Source of the DNA: Nocardia sp.
Lineage (GTDB): Bacteria; Actinomycetota; Actinomycetes; Mycobacteriales; Mycobacteriaceae
Direction: 5' to 3'
NCBI RefSeq assembly: GCF_025465275.1
Contig: NZ_JAODNK010000158.1
Span: forward strand, 1-36,723
Length of the DNA stretch: 36,723 nt
Positions within the stretch are counted from its first letter, which is position 1; every line of letters begins with the position of its first letter. Both the position numbers and the translations under genes were made by a program. Positions 24,378 through 33,140 of the stretch are shown here, piece by piece. The notes under the pieces were generated by a model. That model was not told the origin of the DNA. It ran no database searches and saw nothing but the letters and a program-made list of their open reading frames with translations.

Positions 24378-26159
24378 ATGACCACGGTGCCGTCGCGGGA
24401 TATCCCGCAAATCGAAGCCGCGCGGTCTTATCCGCGCCGAATGGGGCCCAAGGGATCCTTCCTGTGGAAGGCCATCACGACCACTGATCCCAAGGTGCTC
24501 GGGATCATGTACCTGTTCACCGCCTTGTCGTTCTTCCTGATCGGCGGCCTGATGGCGCTGCTCATGCGGGCGGAGCTGGCGCGGCCGGGGCTGCAGTTCC
24601 TCTCGCCCGAGCAGTTCAATCAGCTGTTCACCATGCACGGCACCATCATGTTGCTGTTCTATGCGACGCCGATCGTTTTCGGTTTCGCCAATGCGGTACT
24701 GCCGCTGCAGATCGGCGCACCGGATGTGGCCTTCCCGCGGTTGAACGCGCTGAGCTACTGGCTGTACCTGTTCGGTGCGACCATGGCGACGGCCGGATTC
24801 ATCACGCCGGGCGGGGCCGCCGACTTCGGCTGGACCGCGTACACACCGCTGAGCGACATCATCCATTCGCCGGGCGTGGGCGCGGACCTGTGGATCATGG
24901 GTGTGGCACTGTCGGGTGTCGGCACCATTCTCGGCGCGGTCAATATGATCACCACGGTGATCTGCCTGCGCTGCCCGGGCATGACCATGTTCCGGATGCC
25001 CATCTTCACCTGGAACATCCTGGTGACGAGTGTGCTTGTGCTGCTGGCGTTTCCGATTCTCACCGCGGCGGTGCTGGCGCTGGCCGTGGACCGGCATCTG
25101 GGTGCGCACATATACGACCCGGCCAATGGTGGCGCGATTCTGTATCAGCATTTGTTCTGGTACTTCGGCCACCCCGAGGTGTACATCGTCGCGCTGCCGT
25201 TCTTCGGGATCGTGACCGAGATCTTCCCGGTGTTCAGCCGCAAGCCGCTGTTCGGATATACGACGCTGGTGTTCGCGACCCTCTCCATCGGCGCGCTGTC
25301 GGTGGCGGTGTGGGCGCATCATATGTATGCGACGGGATCGGTACTGCTGCCGTTCTTTTCGTTCATGACGTTCCTGATCGCGGTGCCCACCGGGGTGAAG
25401 TTCTTCAACTGGATCGGCACCATGTGGCGCGGCCAGCTGACCTTCGAGACACCCATGCTGTGGTCCATCGGGTTCCTGGTGACGTTCCTGTTCGGTGGCC
25501 TGTCCGGTGTCATCCTGGCCAGCCCGCCGGTCGACTTCCATGTCTCCGACAGCTATTTCGTGGTCGCGCACTTCCACTACGTGCTGTTCGGCACCATCGT
25601 GTTCGCGACCTTCGCGGGCATCTACTTCTGGTTCCCGAAGATCACCGGCCGCATGATGGACGAGCGCCTGGGCAAGCTGCACTTCTGGACCACGTTCTTC
25701 GGCTTCCACCTCACCTTTCTGGTGCAGCACTGGCTGGGCAACGAGGGCATGCCGCGCCGCTACGCGGACTATCTGCCCAGTGACGGGTTCACCACCCTGA
25801 ACACCATTTCCACCGTCGGCTCGTTCGTACTCGGGCTGTCGATGATCACGTTCGTGTGGAATGTCTTCAAGAGCTACCGCTACGGCGAAGTGGTGACCGT
25901 GGACGATCCGTGGGGCTACGGCAATTCGCTGGAATGGGCGACCACCTGCCCGCCGCCGCGGCACAACTTCTACGAGCTACCCCGGATCCGTTCGGAGCGT
26001 CCGGCGTTCGAGCTGCACTATCCGCACATGGTCGAGCGCATGCACGCCGAGGCGCATGCGGGCTGGTCGCTGCGGAAACACGAGGTGGTGGCCGTGGCGG
26101 CGGCTCCCGTGGTCGACGCCGACGGCTCCGAGCCCACGGACGCGCCGACCGAGTACTGA
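24378..26159 (+). CDS. ctaD: Cytochrome c oxidase subunit I (aa3 type)
   Basis: Catalytic heme-copper subunit of the terminal oxidase in the membrane, with 593 residues and about 12 membrane segments. Ligand residues are visible. His87 in TMHGT is a heme a ligand and His265 in WYFGHPEVY a CuB ligand, with Tyr269 the cross-linked tyrosine. HH at 314-315 completes CuB, and His398 and His400 in VAHFHYVLFG bind the hemes. The C-terminus after about 560 is an Ala/Glu-rich cytoplasmic tail. GGGGGTGACGC precedes the ATG. The 300 bp between the tRNA and this gene show no other gene; a TAGACT near 24278 could be a -10 box. Other oxidase subunits are not in the window. Confidence 0.96.
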   Translation: MTTVPSRDIPQIEAARSYPRRMGPKGSFLWKAITTTDPKVLGIMYLFTALSFFLIGGLMALLMRAELARPGLQFLSPEQFNQLFTMHGTIMLLFYATPIVFGFANAVLPLQIGAPDVAFPRLNALSYWLYLFGATMATAGFITPGGAADFGWTAYTPLSDIIHSPGVGADLWIMGVALSGVGTILGAVNMITTVICLRCPGMTMFRMPIFTWNILVTSVLVLLAFPILTAAVLALAVDRHLGAHIYDPANGGAILYQHLFWYFGHPEVYIVALPFFGIVTEIFPVFSRKPLFGYTTLVFATLSIGALSVAVWAHHMYATGSVLLPFFSFMTFLIAVPTGVKFFNWIGTMWRGQLTFETPMLWSIGFLVTFLFGGLSGVILASPPVDFHVSDSYFVVAHFHYVLFGTIVFATFAGIYFWFPKITGRMMDERLGKLHFWTTFFGFHLTFLVQHWLGNEGMPRRYADYLPSDGFTTLNTISTVGSFVLGLSMITFVWNVFKSYRYGEVVTVDDPWGYGNSLEWATTCPPPRHNFYELPRIRSERPAFELHYPHMVERMHAEAHAGWSLRKHEVVAVAAAPVVDADGSEPTDAPTEY

Positions 26160-26215
26160 TCGGATGCTGCGCGCCCGGGCGTCGGGTCGCGATCGGGGAC
26201 CACTACGCTCTTGGC

Positions 26216-26788
26216 GTGCTGCTTTCCGATCGCGACATCCGCAAGGAACTCGCCAATGGGCGTCTCGGGCTCGACCCGTTCGACGACAAGCTGGTGCAGC
26301 CGTCGAGTATCGACGTGCGACTGGACGGCATGTTCCGGGTCTTCAACAACACCCGCTACACCCATATCGATCCGGCGCAGCGGCAGGACGAGCTGACGAC
26401 GCTGGTGGAACCCGGCAAGGACGAGCCGTTCGTGCTGCACCCGGGTGAGTTCGTGCTCGGCTCCACCCTCGAGGGGGTCAGCCTGCCCGACGATCTGGCC
26501 GGCCGCCTGGAGGGCAAGTCCAGCCTCGGCCGCCTCGGCCTGCTCACCCACTCCACCGCCGGATTCATCGATCCGGGGTTCACCGGGCACATCACGCTCG
26601 AGCTCTCGAATGTGGCCAATCTGCCGATCACCCTGTGGCCGGGCATGAAGATCGGCCAGCTCTGCCTGTTCCGGCTGAGCAGCCCGGCCGAGAACCCGTA
26701 CGGCAGTGCGGCAGCCGGTTCCAAGTACCAGAACCAGCGCGGTCCGACCCCGTCGCGCGCGTACCTCAACTTCCCGCTGGAGCGCTGA
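26216..26788 (+). CDS. dcd: dCTP deaminase, bifunctional dUTP-forming/hydrolysing type
   Basis: Makes dUMP precursors by deaminating dCTP and, in this class, also hydrolysing dUTP. The GTG start gives 190 residues, the family length, beginning VLLSDRDIRKELANG. VQPSSIDVRLD, RLEGKSSLGRLGL, HSTAGFIDPGF and GQLCLFRLSSPAENPYG are conserved, and the ending GSKYQNQRGPTPSRAYLNF matches M. tuberculosis Dcd:Dut almost throughout. The bifunctional assignment rests on that similarity. No ribosome site is obvious. It lies 56 bp after ctaD. Confidence 0.95.
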   Translation: MLLSDRDIRKELANGRLGLDPFDDKLVQPSSIDVRLDGMFRVFNNTRYTHIDPAQRQDELTTLVEPGKDEPFVLHPGEFVLGSTLEGVSLPDDLAGRLEGKSSLGRLGLLTHSTAGFIDPGFTGHITLELSNVANLPITLWPGMKIGQLCLFRLSSPAENPYGSAAAGSKYQNQRGPTPSRAYLNFPLER

Positions 26789-26810
26789 GCTCGCAGGTCT
26801 GCGGCAGCCG

Positions 26811-27365
26811 TCAGCAGTCCTCGAAGACGGCCTTTGCATAGCCCGCGGATTGGTAGACGTACTGGTAGGACCACCGCAGCGGGCCGATCGACGGATGTGA
26901 GTCCAGCATGAGAACCTGGCCGCCCCAGCACTTTCCGAGGATGTAGCGGGCCCGGGAGATATGTGGCGTGAAGGTCACCACGATGACGCGATGCCAGCCT
27001 TCTTGACGGGCCCGTGCCGCCAGATACCGCCCTTCACCACGGGTGGTGCGCGGATTCGGGTCGAAGCATTCGACCCGGAAGCTGTAGCCCCCGTGACAGA
27101 TCCGATTGATCAGGCCGCTGTTCTGGTACGGGTCGGAGATCAGCACCCGGGGTGCGAATCCCTCGTGCGCCAGGCGCAGGCCCAGCTCTTCGCGGCCGTC
27201 GTGTGCCCCGCCGAGCACCAGGATGGCGTCGGCCCGCATCGGTGTATCGAGTTGTGGACGCACATACACCGGCCACAGCGCGACGACCACCGCCACCACG
27301 GTCAGCAAGACCGCAACTGCCACTGCCCGACGGTGTTTGCGCACTCCGCCGATGCTAGGCGGCAC
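26811..27365 (-). CDS. YdcF-like (DUF218) membrane protein
   Basis: Protein of 184 residues from a GTG at 27365, or 177 from the GTG seven codons later; neither has a clear ribosome site. A membrane segment (about 13-32) follows the basic VRKHRR. The DUF218 domain lies outside: ADAILVLGGAHDGREELGLRL, APRVLISDP and WHRVIVVTFTPHISRARYIL. These match the YdcF/SanA/ElyC group linked to envelope functions. Three Cys near RICHGG, VECF and GKCWGG suggest disulphides. It is convergent with dcd. Confidence 0.82.
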   Translation of the reverse strand: MPPSIGGVRKHRRAVAVAVLLTVVAVVVALWPVYVRPQLDTPMRADAILVLGGAHDGREELGLRLAHEGFAPRVLISDPYQNSGLINRICHGGYSFRVECFDPNPRTTRGEGRYLAARARQEGWHRVIVVTFTPHISRARYILGKCWGGQVLMLDSHPSIGPLRWSYQYVYQSAGYAKAVFEDC

Positions 27366-27683
27366 TGGGAAATGTCATAGTCAACCGTGGTGCCCGGCCC
27401 GTCGCTCGCGGAGCGAATTCCGAACGGAAGACCTGGTCATTCACCATATTGTGGGCTGTGTCAGCGTGACTGGGCCACACCGAGATTCGGACATGGCGTG
27501 ATTATGCCGACCGGTGTCTGAGCTAGTGGGTGTACGTAAGGCTCGCTACGTCGTAAGGTGGCGGCGACAGGTACAGTGACCCAACCGTAATGTATCGCGA
27601 CGCCGGCAGGCGGCAGGGTGGGCCCGCTCGCACGTCGGTGAGCGTGGAACCTCGATGCGGGGTGGAAACGAGATGGGCAGCAG
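27366..27683. other. Divergent promoter region before the Hsp70-like gene
   Basis: No gene is visible in these 318 bp. TACGTAAGG and TACGTCGTAAGG occur near 27532-27557 as an imperfect direct repeat that may be regulatory. Short Arg-rich frames are not credible. Confidence 0.35.
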
Positions 27684-29069
27684 ATGAGTTCGGTACTGGG
27701 AGTCTCGGTGGGGGCCGGCGCAGTGCGCGTCGCCCGCCCACGTGCCGGGAATTCCGCCGAGCGCGGCGCGATGCGCCCGAATCCGGTCGACGCCTTCGAT
27801 GTCCAGTCCATTCCGGTCGGCGAACGCCGCACCGAGGAACTGGTCGCCGACGCCATCGGCGCTGTGCTGGCGGCGGATCCGCGGGTCAGCGCCACCGCGG
27901 TGGCCTACCGCGACGAGCAGACCGCCCGCGCGATTCGCGCCGAGCTGGCGCGCCGCCAATTCACCAATTACGAGCTGGTCCCGGATGTGGTTGCGGCACT
28001 GGAGTTTCTCGAATATTCCGGTGACCTGCAGGGCTTCGGCACCGTCGCGATCTACGACCTCGGCGCCTCCGGCCTCTCGGTCACCGTGGTCGACACCGCC
28101 ACCCGCCAGGTGTGTTTCAGCGAGCGCACCAGCGATATCAGTGGCGACTACCTGGATTCGCTGATCCGCGAACAGCAGATCGCGTCCGGGCGCATCGCCC
28201 ATCCGCCGGACGCCTCCGGGCTCGCCGCGCTGGATGCGCTGTGCCGCACCGCCAAAGAGCAGCTCTCCGAGAGCAGCGCGGTCGCACTGCCGTCCACCGA
28301 AGGCCTGGTGCTGCTGTCCCAGGAGAACTTCGAAGCCCTGATCATGCTGGCCGTCGAATCGTCGGCACGGATGACCCGGGATGTCATCCAGCGCTCCGAG
28401 CAGCGGGTGCAGGCCGTGGCCGTGATCGGCGGTTGCGCCCAGATTCCGCTGGTGGCACGGGTTTTGCGGCGCTGGCTGGGAGTGCCGGTGCTGGTGCCCG
28501 CCCATCCCGGCACGGTCGCCACCCGCGGCGCGGCCATCATGGCCCGCCCGGTGCAGCCGCGGCCCGCGCCCGCACCGTTCGGGGATGCCTTCGAGAATTC
28601 GTCCGTGCTGCCGCCGGATGCGACGACAACGCTCCTGACCAGCACCGGCGCGGTGGAGAAAATCAGCCGCCGGCGCGAGATCAGCATTGCCGGCGTGGCG
28701 GTCGGCGCACTTGTGGTGGTCTCCGCCATCGGCGTCTCCCTGGGCTGGGGACCGCAAGTGCTGGAACACGATTCGCAGAGTTCGGATGCCGCGACCAGTT
28801 CGGCGGCGCCCACCATCACGCGGTCCTCGGCGAGTGTGCCGACCAGCGTGGTTCCCACCACCGACGCGACCAATGAATCGCTGGCCGCCCCGCCGCCGCG
28901 GCAGGAGACGACAACGACCGATGCGCCGCCGCCGGTGCCGGGTCCGAATACGTTCACGATCATTCCCGGCCTGCCGCCGGTGGTAGTGCCTACGCTGCCG
29001 CCGCTCTTCCCCGCGCCGGCCGCTGCTCCCAATCAACCGGGAAACCAGCCGGGAATCACGCCCCGCTGA
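27684..29069 (+). CDS. Membrane-anchored Hsp70-like ATPase-domain protein with Pro/Thr-rich outer tail
   Basis: Protein of 461 residues. About 1-285 resemble a shortened Hsp70/actin-fold domain: a start VLGVSVGAGAV (phosphate-1-like but without the usual DxGTT), YDLGASGLSVTVVD at 124-137 (phosphate-2-like), and VAVIGGCAQIPLVARVLRRW at 235-254 (adenosine-like), ending RGAAIMA. There is no substrate-binding domain. A single membrane helix (about 323-345, ISIAGVAVGALVVVSAIG) follows, then about 110 residues rich in Ser, Thr and Pro, presumably outside the membrane. The order suggests cytoplasmic nucleotide sensing tied to the envelope. The missing phosphate-1 residues make ATP hydrolysis doubtful. 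Confidence 0.8.
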   Translation: MSSVLGVSVGAGAVRVARPRAGNSAERGAMRPNPVDAFDVQSIPVGERRTEELVADAIGAVLAADPRVSATAVAYRDEQTARAIRAELARRQFTNYELVPDVVAALEFLEYSGDLQGFGTVAIYDLGASGLSVTVVDTATRQVCFSERTSDISGDYLDSLIREQQIASGRIAHPPDASGLAALDALCRTAKEQLSESSAVALPSTEGLVLLSQENFEALIMLAVESSARMTRDVIQRSEQRVQAVAVIGGCAQIPLVARVLRRWLGVPVLVPAHPGTVATRGAAIMARPVQPRPAPAPFGDAFENSSVLPPDATTTLLTSTGAVEKISRRREISIAGVAVGALVVVSAIGVSLGWGPQVLEHDSQSSDAATSSAAPTITRSSASVPTSVVPTTDATNESLAAPPPRQETTTTDAPPPVPGPNTFTIIPGLPPVVVPTLPPLFPAPAAAPNQPGNQPGITPR

Positions 29070-29171
29070 TTTCACCGGGCCGAGATTTTCGTAGGCCTGG
29101 GCGCTATGTCTTGAACGTGCAGTTCTCTGAAATGTGCAGGGTGCCAGGTGAATCCTGCCGAGATTTACCCC

Positions 29172-29214
29172 CCGAGTCCGCCCCGTCGACTGCCAGGAAA
29201 AGGGGCGGACTCGG
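29172..29214. terminator. 13-bp hairpin between convergent genes
   Basis: CCGAGTCCGCCCC (29172-29184) pairs perfectly with 29202-29214 around a 17-nt loop. It lies between the Hsp70-like gene (plus) and the gene at 29257-29709 (minus), so it can serve both. Confidence 0.7.
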
Positions 29215-29256
29215 TGGGTCCGGCGCCGCAAGCGCCGGTGCGAGGACCGGCTGCGT

Positions 29257-29709
29257 TCAGTCCTCGCTTCCGGCTCCCACCGCCAGAGCTGTCGTGATGA
29301 GCATCGACAGGGGTGGGAGTTGAAGATCTCGGGCGGGTGGCACCACCCAGTGGCAGCCTTCGCGCGTCCAGCGGCCCAGTCCGGTGGGGAGCATGACGGC
29401 GCTGCCGATGGCGGGTATGCCGATATCGAGGCGATTGAGGACGTCCACGACCTGATCGCCGGGGCGGGAATCGGGTTCGGTGAGGAAGCTCCAGCGAATC
29501 TGCCGCGCTAGCATCGGACCGGTGCGGCGGTGCTGTTGTAGTGCGCTGCGCAGCTTTTCGGCCCGCGTGATGGGGACGTGCACAATGCCGATCTTGCCGG
29601 TGACGGGCAGCATGACGAACCCGCCGCGCTCGGCGACCGGTAGCCCGAACTCGTGCCGGTAATACGCTACCCAGTCCTGCACCGTTCTCAGCTTGTCCGC
29701 GTTCACCAC
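29257..29709 (-). CDS. Uncharacterised 150-aa protein divergent from an XRE-TPR regulator
   Basis: I do not recognise a named family. It starts with two adjacent GTGs, the first with AGGAG five bases upstream (VVNADKLRTVQDW). WVAYYRHEFGLPVAERGGFVMLPVTGKIGIVHVP looks like a small alpha/beta domain, vaguely like the start of actinobacterial bifunctional primase/polymerase-type domains. LEPD- and Trp-containing motifs (RWSFLTEPD, GRWTREGCHWVVPP) follow. No membrane segment or signal is visible. It is divergent from the XRE-TPR regulator, 198 bp apart, a layout that suggests a functional pair. Confidence 0.75.
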   Translation of the reverse strand: MVNADKLRTVQDWVAYYRHEFGLPVAERGGFVMLPVTGKIGIVHVPITRAEKLRSALQQHRRTGPMLARQIRWSFLTEPDSRPGDQVVDVLNRLDIGIPAIGSAVMLPTGLGRWTREGCHWVVPPARDLQLPPLSMLITTALAVGAGSED

Positions 29710-29906
29710 CGGAACTCCTTGCCTCCCATTCCAGGGTCGCGTCCGCCCGGCAGGGTGGGAAGGCCCGCACACCCTCCTTGCGCTGCCCTAGTGCTGCCAC
29801 TGCTACCAGCGCGTAAGCGGCTGATACCAGCTAGATCTCGCATGTGGCCGACGTCACGATGCGCTCGTACCCTGGAGATCGGAGTTCGTTCGGAAGGGAT
29901 GACACC

Positions 29907-31319
29907 GTGGTCCGGCAGTGGTCAGGTAGAGAGGCCCGTGCGCTCCGCGATGCCAAAAGGATGAGTATCCGGGAATTCGCGGCACATTTGGGTGTGCACG
30001 AACGCCTGATCTCCAAGTGGGAGGCCGGGGGCGATCGGGTTCATCCCCGTCCCGTCAATCAGGCCGCCCTCGATACATCTCTTGCCAGGTCCGACGATGT
30101 TGTGCGGGCACGGTTCGCGGCTCTGATCGACCAGCCCTCGAGCGACCGCTCCGTACCCGGTTTCGATGCGCGCCAGGGCAGTGCCCATGTTGGGCAGGAC
30201 ATTCCGGCGCAAGCCAGTTATTCCAGCGACGCGGATTTGCTGGCACTCGTCGATACGGGTGCGATGAGAGGCGATGCGTTAGCGGCGATTTCGGAGAGGG
30301 ATCTGATCATGGCGGCTGCCCACGAAGCAAGCGACCATGCTGGGAGGGCGGAGGGCACCAATGTGGGAGCGACCATGCTGGAACAGCTCGATGCCGATGT
30401 CACGCGTATCGCCAATGAGTATGTGCACGTACCGCCGGTGCCCATGATGGTGGAGATGCTGCGGGTGCGCCGCCGCGTCTACCGCCTGCTGGAAGGCCAT
30501 CAGAGGCCGGCGGATACCGGCCACCTGTACCTGCTTGCGGGCACTTTGTCCGGTCTGCTCGCCAATGCCAGTACCGATCTCGGTTATGTCGATGCCGCCG
30601 GTGAACAGGCCAGGGCCGCTTGGGCTTACGCGGAGTTGTGTGAGCACAACGGATTGCGGGCGTGGACGCGCGGTATGCAGGCGCTCATCGAATACTGGTC
30701 GGAGCGGCCGCGGCGTGCGGTACTGCTGGCGCAGAGCGGGCAGCAGTACGCGGAATCGGCGACCTCGCAGGTGCGGCTGCACAATATCGAGGCGCGCATC
30801 TGGTCACGGCTGGGCAGCACCGCCGACGCGGAACGCTGCATTCGCTCGGCGGACAGTGCCCGCGACGGCAGCTCCAGTGACACGCTGCACGACGAGGTCG
30901 GCGGGGTGTTCGGTTTCAACCAGCCCAAGAGTCACTACTACGCCGGGGCGACCTACATCCATCTCGGTCAGGCCCAGCCCGCACTGGAGGCCACCCACCG
31001 CGCCATCGAGCTGTACTCGAACGGTCCCACCGAACAGCGCTCCTACGGTGCGGAATCGCTGGCCCGGGTGGACAGCGCCGCCGCGCATCTGATCAACGGC
31101 AGTCTCGACGGCGCCGCCGAGGCCCTGCAGCCGGTGCTGCAACTCGCGGAGGACAAGCGCATCGCGCAATTGGAGGAGCGGCTCACCGGACTGCGGCAGC
31201 GGCTCACCCACCCGGAGTTCCGGGAGGCCGTCCAGGCCCGCCACCTGGACGAAAGGATCGAGGAGTTTTGCGGAACCACCGCCGCCAAGGGCATGCTGCC
31301 GCCCGATAGCGCGCGGTGA
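29907..31319 (+). CDS. XRE-family regulator with C-terminal TPR-like domain
   Basis: Protein of 470 residues from a GTG at 29907, with AAGGG upstream. The helix-turn-helix is at about 8-45 (REARALRDAKRMSIREFAAHLGVHERLISKWEAGG). The long remainder is helical with TPR-like Ala/Leu/Tyr repeats (DAAGEQARAAWAYAEL, HYYAGATYIHLGQAQPALEATHRAIELY). This is a common actinobacterial architecture, where the TPR part may bind a peptide or partner. The GTG is preferred to the ATG at 29844, which adds 21 poorly conserved-looking residues. The aminotransferase gene starts 37 bp downstream and could be read through. Confidence 0.88.
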   Translation: MVRQWSGREARALRDAKRMSIREFAAHLGVHERLISKWEAGGDRVHPRPVNQAALDTSLARSDDVVRARFAALIDQPSSDRSVPGFDARQGSAHVGQDIPAQASYSSDADLLALVDTGAMRGDALAAISERDLIMAAAHEASDHAGRAEGTNVGATMLEQLDADVTRIANEYVHVPPVPMMVEMLRVRRRVYRLLEGHQRPADTGHLYLLAGTLSGLLANASTDLGYVDAAGEQARAAWAYAELCEHNGLRAWTRGMQALIEYWSERPRRAVLLAQSGQQYAESATSQVRLHNIEARIWSRLGSTADAERCIRSADSARDGSSSDTLHDEVGGVFGFNQPKSHYYAGATYIHLGQAQPALEATHRAIELYSNGPTEQRSYGAESLARVDSAAAHLINGSLDGAAEALQPVLQLAEDKRIAQLEERLTGLRQRLTHPEFREAVQARHLDERIEEFCGTTAAKGMLPPDSAR

Positions 31320-31356
31320 AAAAAGCTGGTTGCGGACGGATGGCACCATTGGACGG

Positions 31357-32607
31357 GTGAGTCCTTCCAGTCACCTACCGCATCGGTCCCCGCGCGTCCT
31401 GGAGCAGTCCACCAAGCTGCAGAACGTGGTCTACGAAATCCGGGGTCCGGTCCACGCGCATGCGGCCCGGCTGGAAGCGGAGGGCCACCGCATCCTGAAG
31501 CTGAATATCGGCAATCCCGCGCCCTTCGGATTCGAGGCGCCGGATGTGATCATGCGCGACATGATCGCCGCGCTGCCGCACGCGCAGGGCTATTCGGAGT
31601 CCAAGGGCATCCTGCCGGCCCGGCGGGCCATCGTGACCCGCTACGAGCTGGTGCCCGGCTTCCCGGAATTCGACGTCGACGATGTGTACCTGGGCAACGG
31701 CGTCTCCGAGCTGATCACCATCACCATGCAGGCGCTGCTCGACAATGGCGACGAGGTGCTGCTGCCCGCGCCGGACTATCCGCTGTGGACGGCCATGACC
31801 AGCCTCGCGGGTGGTACGCCGGTGCACTATCTGTGCGACGAATCCAATGGCTGGCAGCCGGATATCGCCGATATGGAAGCCAAGATCACCGACAAGACCA
31901 AGGCCATCGTGGTGATCAACCCGAACAATCCGACGGGTGCGGTGTACTCGTCGGAGGTGCTGCAGCAGATCGTGGATCTGGCGCGCAAGCATCAGCTGCT
32001 GCTGCTGGCCGACGAGATCTACGACAAGATCCTCTACGACGATTCCAAGCACATCTCGCTGGCCTCGCTGGCGCCCGATCTGCTGTGCCTGACCTTCAAC
32101 GGGTTGTCGAAGGCGTACCGCGTGGCGGGTTACCGCTCCGGCTGGCTGGTGATCACCGGGCCGACCGATCATGCCGCCGGTTTCCTGGAGGGCATCTCGC
32201 TGCTGGCCTCGTCCCGGCTGTGCCCGAATGTGCCCGCGCAGCATGCGATTCAGGTGGCGCTGGGCGGGCATCAGAGCATCGAGGACCTCATTCTGCCCGG
32301 CGGGCGACTGCTGGAGCAGCGCGATGTGGCGTGGGAGAAGCTCAATACGATTCCGGGTGTCTCCTGTGTGAAGCCCAAGGGCGCGCTGTACGCGTTCCCG
32401 CGGCTGGATCCGGAAGTGCATGCCATTCGCGATGATTCGAAGCTGGTGCTGGATCTGCTGCTGCAGGAGAAGATCCTCATGGTGCAGGGCACCGGGTTCA
32501 ACTGGCCGCATCACGACCACCTGCGGATCGTGACTTTGCCGTGGGCGCGGGATCTGTCCGTGGCGATCGAACGCTTCGGTAATTTCCTCGCCGGTTACCG
32601 GCAGTAG
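31357..32607 (+). CDS. aspC: Pyridoxal-phosphate aminotransferase (AlaT/AspC type)
   Basis: Fold-type I aminotransferase of 416 residues, probably alanine/glutamate transamination; its M. tuberculosis counterpart is annotated aspC (Rv0337c). The GTG start gives VSPSSHLPHRSPRVLEQSTKL. NPNNPTG and the PLP-binding Lys252 in GLSKAYRVAGYRSGW are diagnostic, and YLGNGVSE and ADEIYDKILYDD bind the cofactor. The C-terminus has HLRIVTLPW. No clear ribosome site precedes the GTG, so a leaderless start is possible. It is followed by the 6C RNA region. Confidence 0.93.
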   Translation: MSPSSHLPHRSPRVLEQSTKLQNVVYEIRGPVHAHAARLEAEGHRILKLNIGNPAPFGFEAPDVIMRDMIAALPHAQGYSESKGILPARRAIVTRYELVPGFPEFDVDDVYLGNGVSELITITMQALLDNGDEVLLPAPDYPLWTAMTSLAGGTPVHYLCDESNGWQPDIADMEAKITDKTKAIVVINPNNPTGAVYSSEVLQQIVDLARKHQLLLLADEIYDKILYDDSKHISLASLAPDLLCLTFNGLSKAYRVAGYRSGWLVITGPTDHAAGFLEGISLLASSRLCPNVPAQHAIQVALGGHQSIEDLILPGGRLLEQRDVAWEKLNTIPGVSCVKPKGALYAFPRLDPEVHAIRDDSKLVLDLLLQEKILMVQGTGFNWPHHDHLRIVTLPWARDLSVAIERFGNFLAGYRQ

Positions 32608-32706
32608 TAGGGGATTCGGGGGCCGTGCTCCCGGTTTCCGCGCACCGAATCCGACTGAGCTGGGCGTTTGTCCAATGGCGCGGTAAGGAAGCGGCAGAAA
32701 ACAAAC

Positions 32707-32748
32707 CGCTAGTACGAAAAAGTTGGGTTTTTAGAGACTTAGCTAGCG
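32707..32748. repeat. AT-rich inverted repeat upstream of the 6C RNA
   Basis: CGCTAG (32707-32712) and CTAGCG (32743-32748) flank an inner AAAAA (32717-32721) and TTTTT (32728-32732). The segment 32695-32770 is an AT-rich island in GC-rich DNA just before the 6C RNA, so it is probably that RNA's promoter or regulator. TACAGT (32768-32773) is a possible -10 box. Confidence 0.5.
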
Positions 32749-32774
32749 CAAAGAACGGTCTTTTGTGTACAGTA

Positions 32775-32904
32775 GGCCTTGGCACTCAGGTGCCCGGCTG
32801 GACCTCCTACCCCCCCTGGGACGTCCAGCCCTGGATTAGCCGGCCTACCCCCCTGGGCCGCTGATCCCCGGGCGGCGGAGACATCCCCCTGCTCTCCGCC
32901 GCCC
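32775..32904 (+). ncRNA. 6C RNA (actinobacterial C-loop small RNA)
   Basis: Two hairpins expose cytosine runs, the defining feature of this actinobacterial RNA. GGCTGGAC (32796-32803) pairs with 32823-32830 and its loop holds seven C. CGGCC pairs with GGCCG (about 32841-32860) and its loop holds six C. A small stem GGCAC/GTGCC (32781-32794) precedes them. A third, 12-bp hairpin (32870-32881 with 32893-32904) has a loop with five C and may be the terminator or a third C-loop. C-rich loops would bind G-rich ribosome sites of target mRNAs. The ends are approximate; strand follows the C loops. The rest of 32608-33140 shows no gene. Confidence 0.85.
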
Positions 32905-33140
32905 CCCATACCCGCCTCCCCGGAACTTTTGCCGGGATTTGGTGCGGGGGGACTTGGCAACCGGGCTCGCAGTAGCGGTCCGGTTGCGTTTTGGGGGTAC
33001 CCCAGGAGTTACCCCGATCTTGCGAAATCAGTTGTTGCGGTTGTGAAGTCTCCGACCCTTTCGAATCCACCTTCTGTTCCGGTGCGGGTTCCCGGCGACC
33101 ATTCGCACTTCGGAAACGGTTCTCGTTTAGGCTCGCCCGA

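Noticed and set aside
24087..25964. Open frame of 625 codons antisense to ctaD
   Set aside because: Arg/His/Glu/Gln-rich antisense shadow of a membrane protein, and it runs through the tRNA.
27546..29231. Open frame of 561 codons antisense to the Hsp70-like gene
   Set aside because: Low-complexity Arg/Gly-rich translation typical of third-position GC bias.
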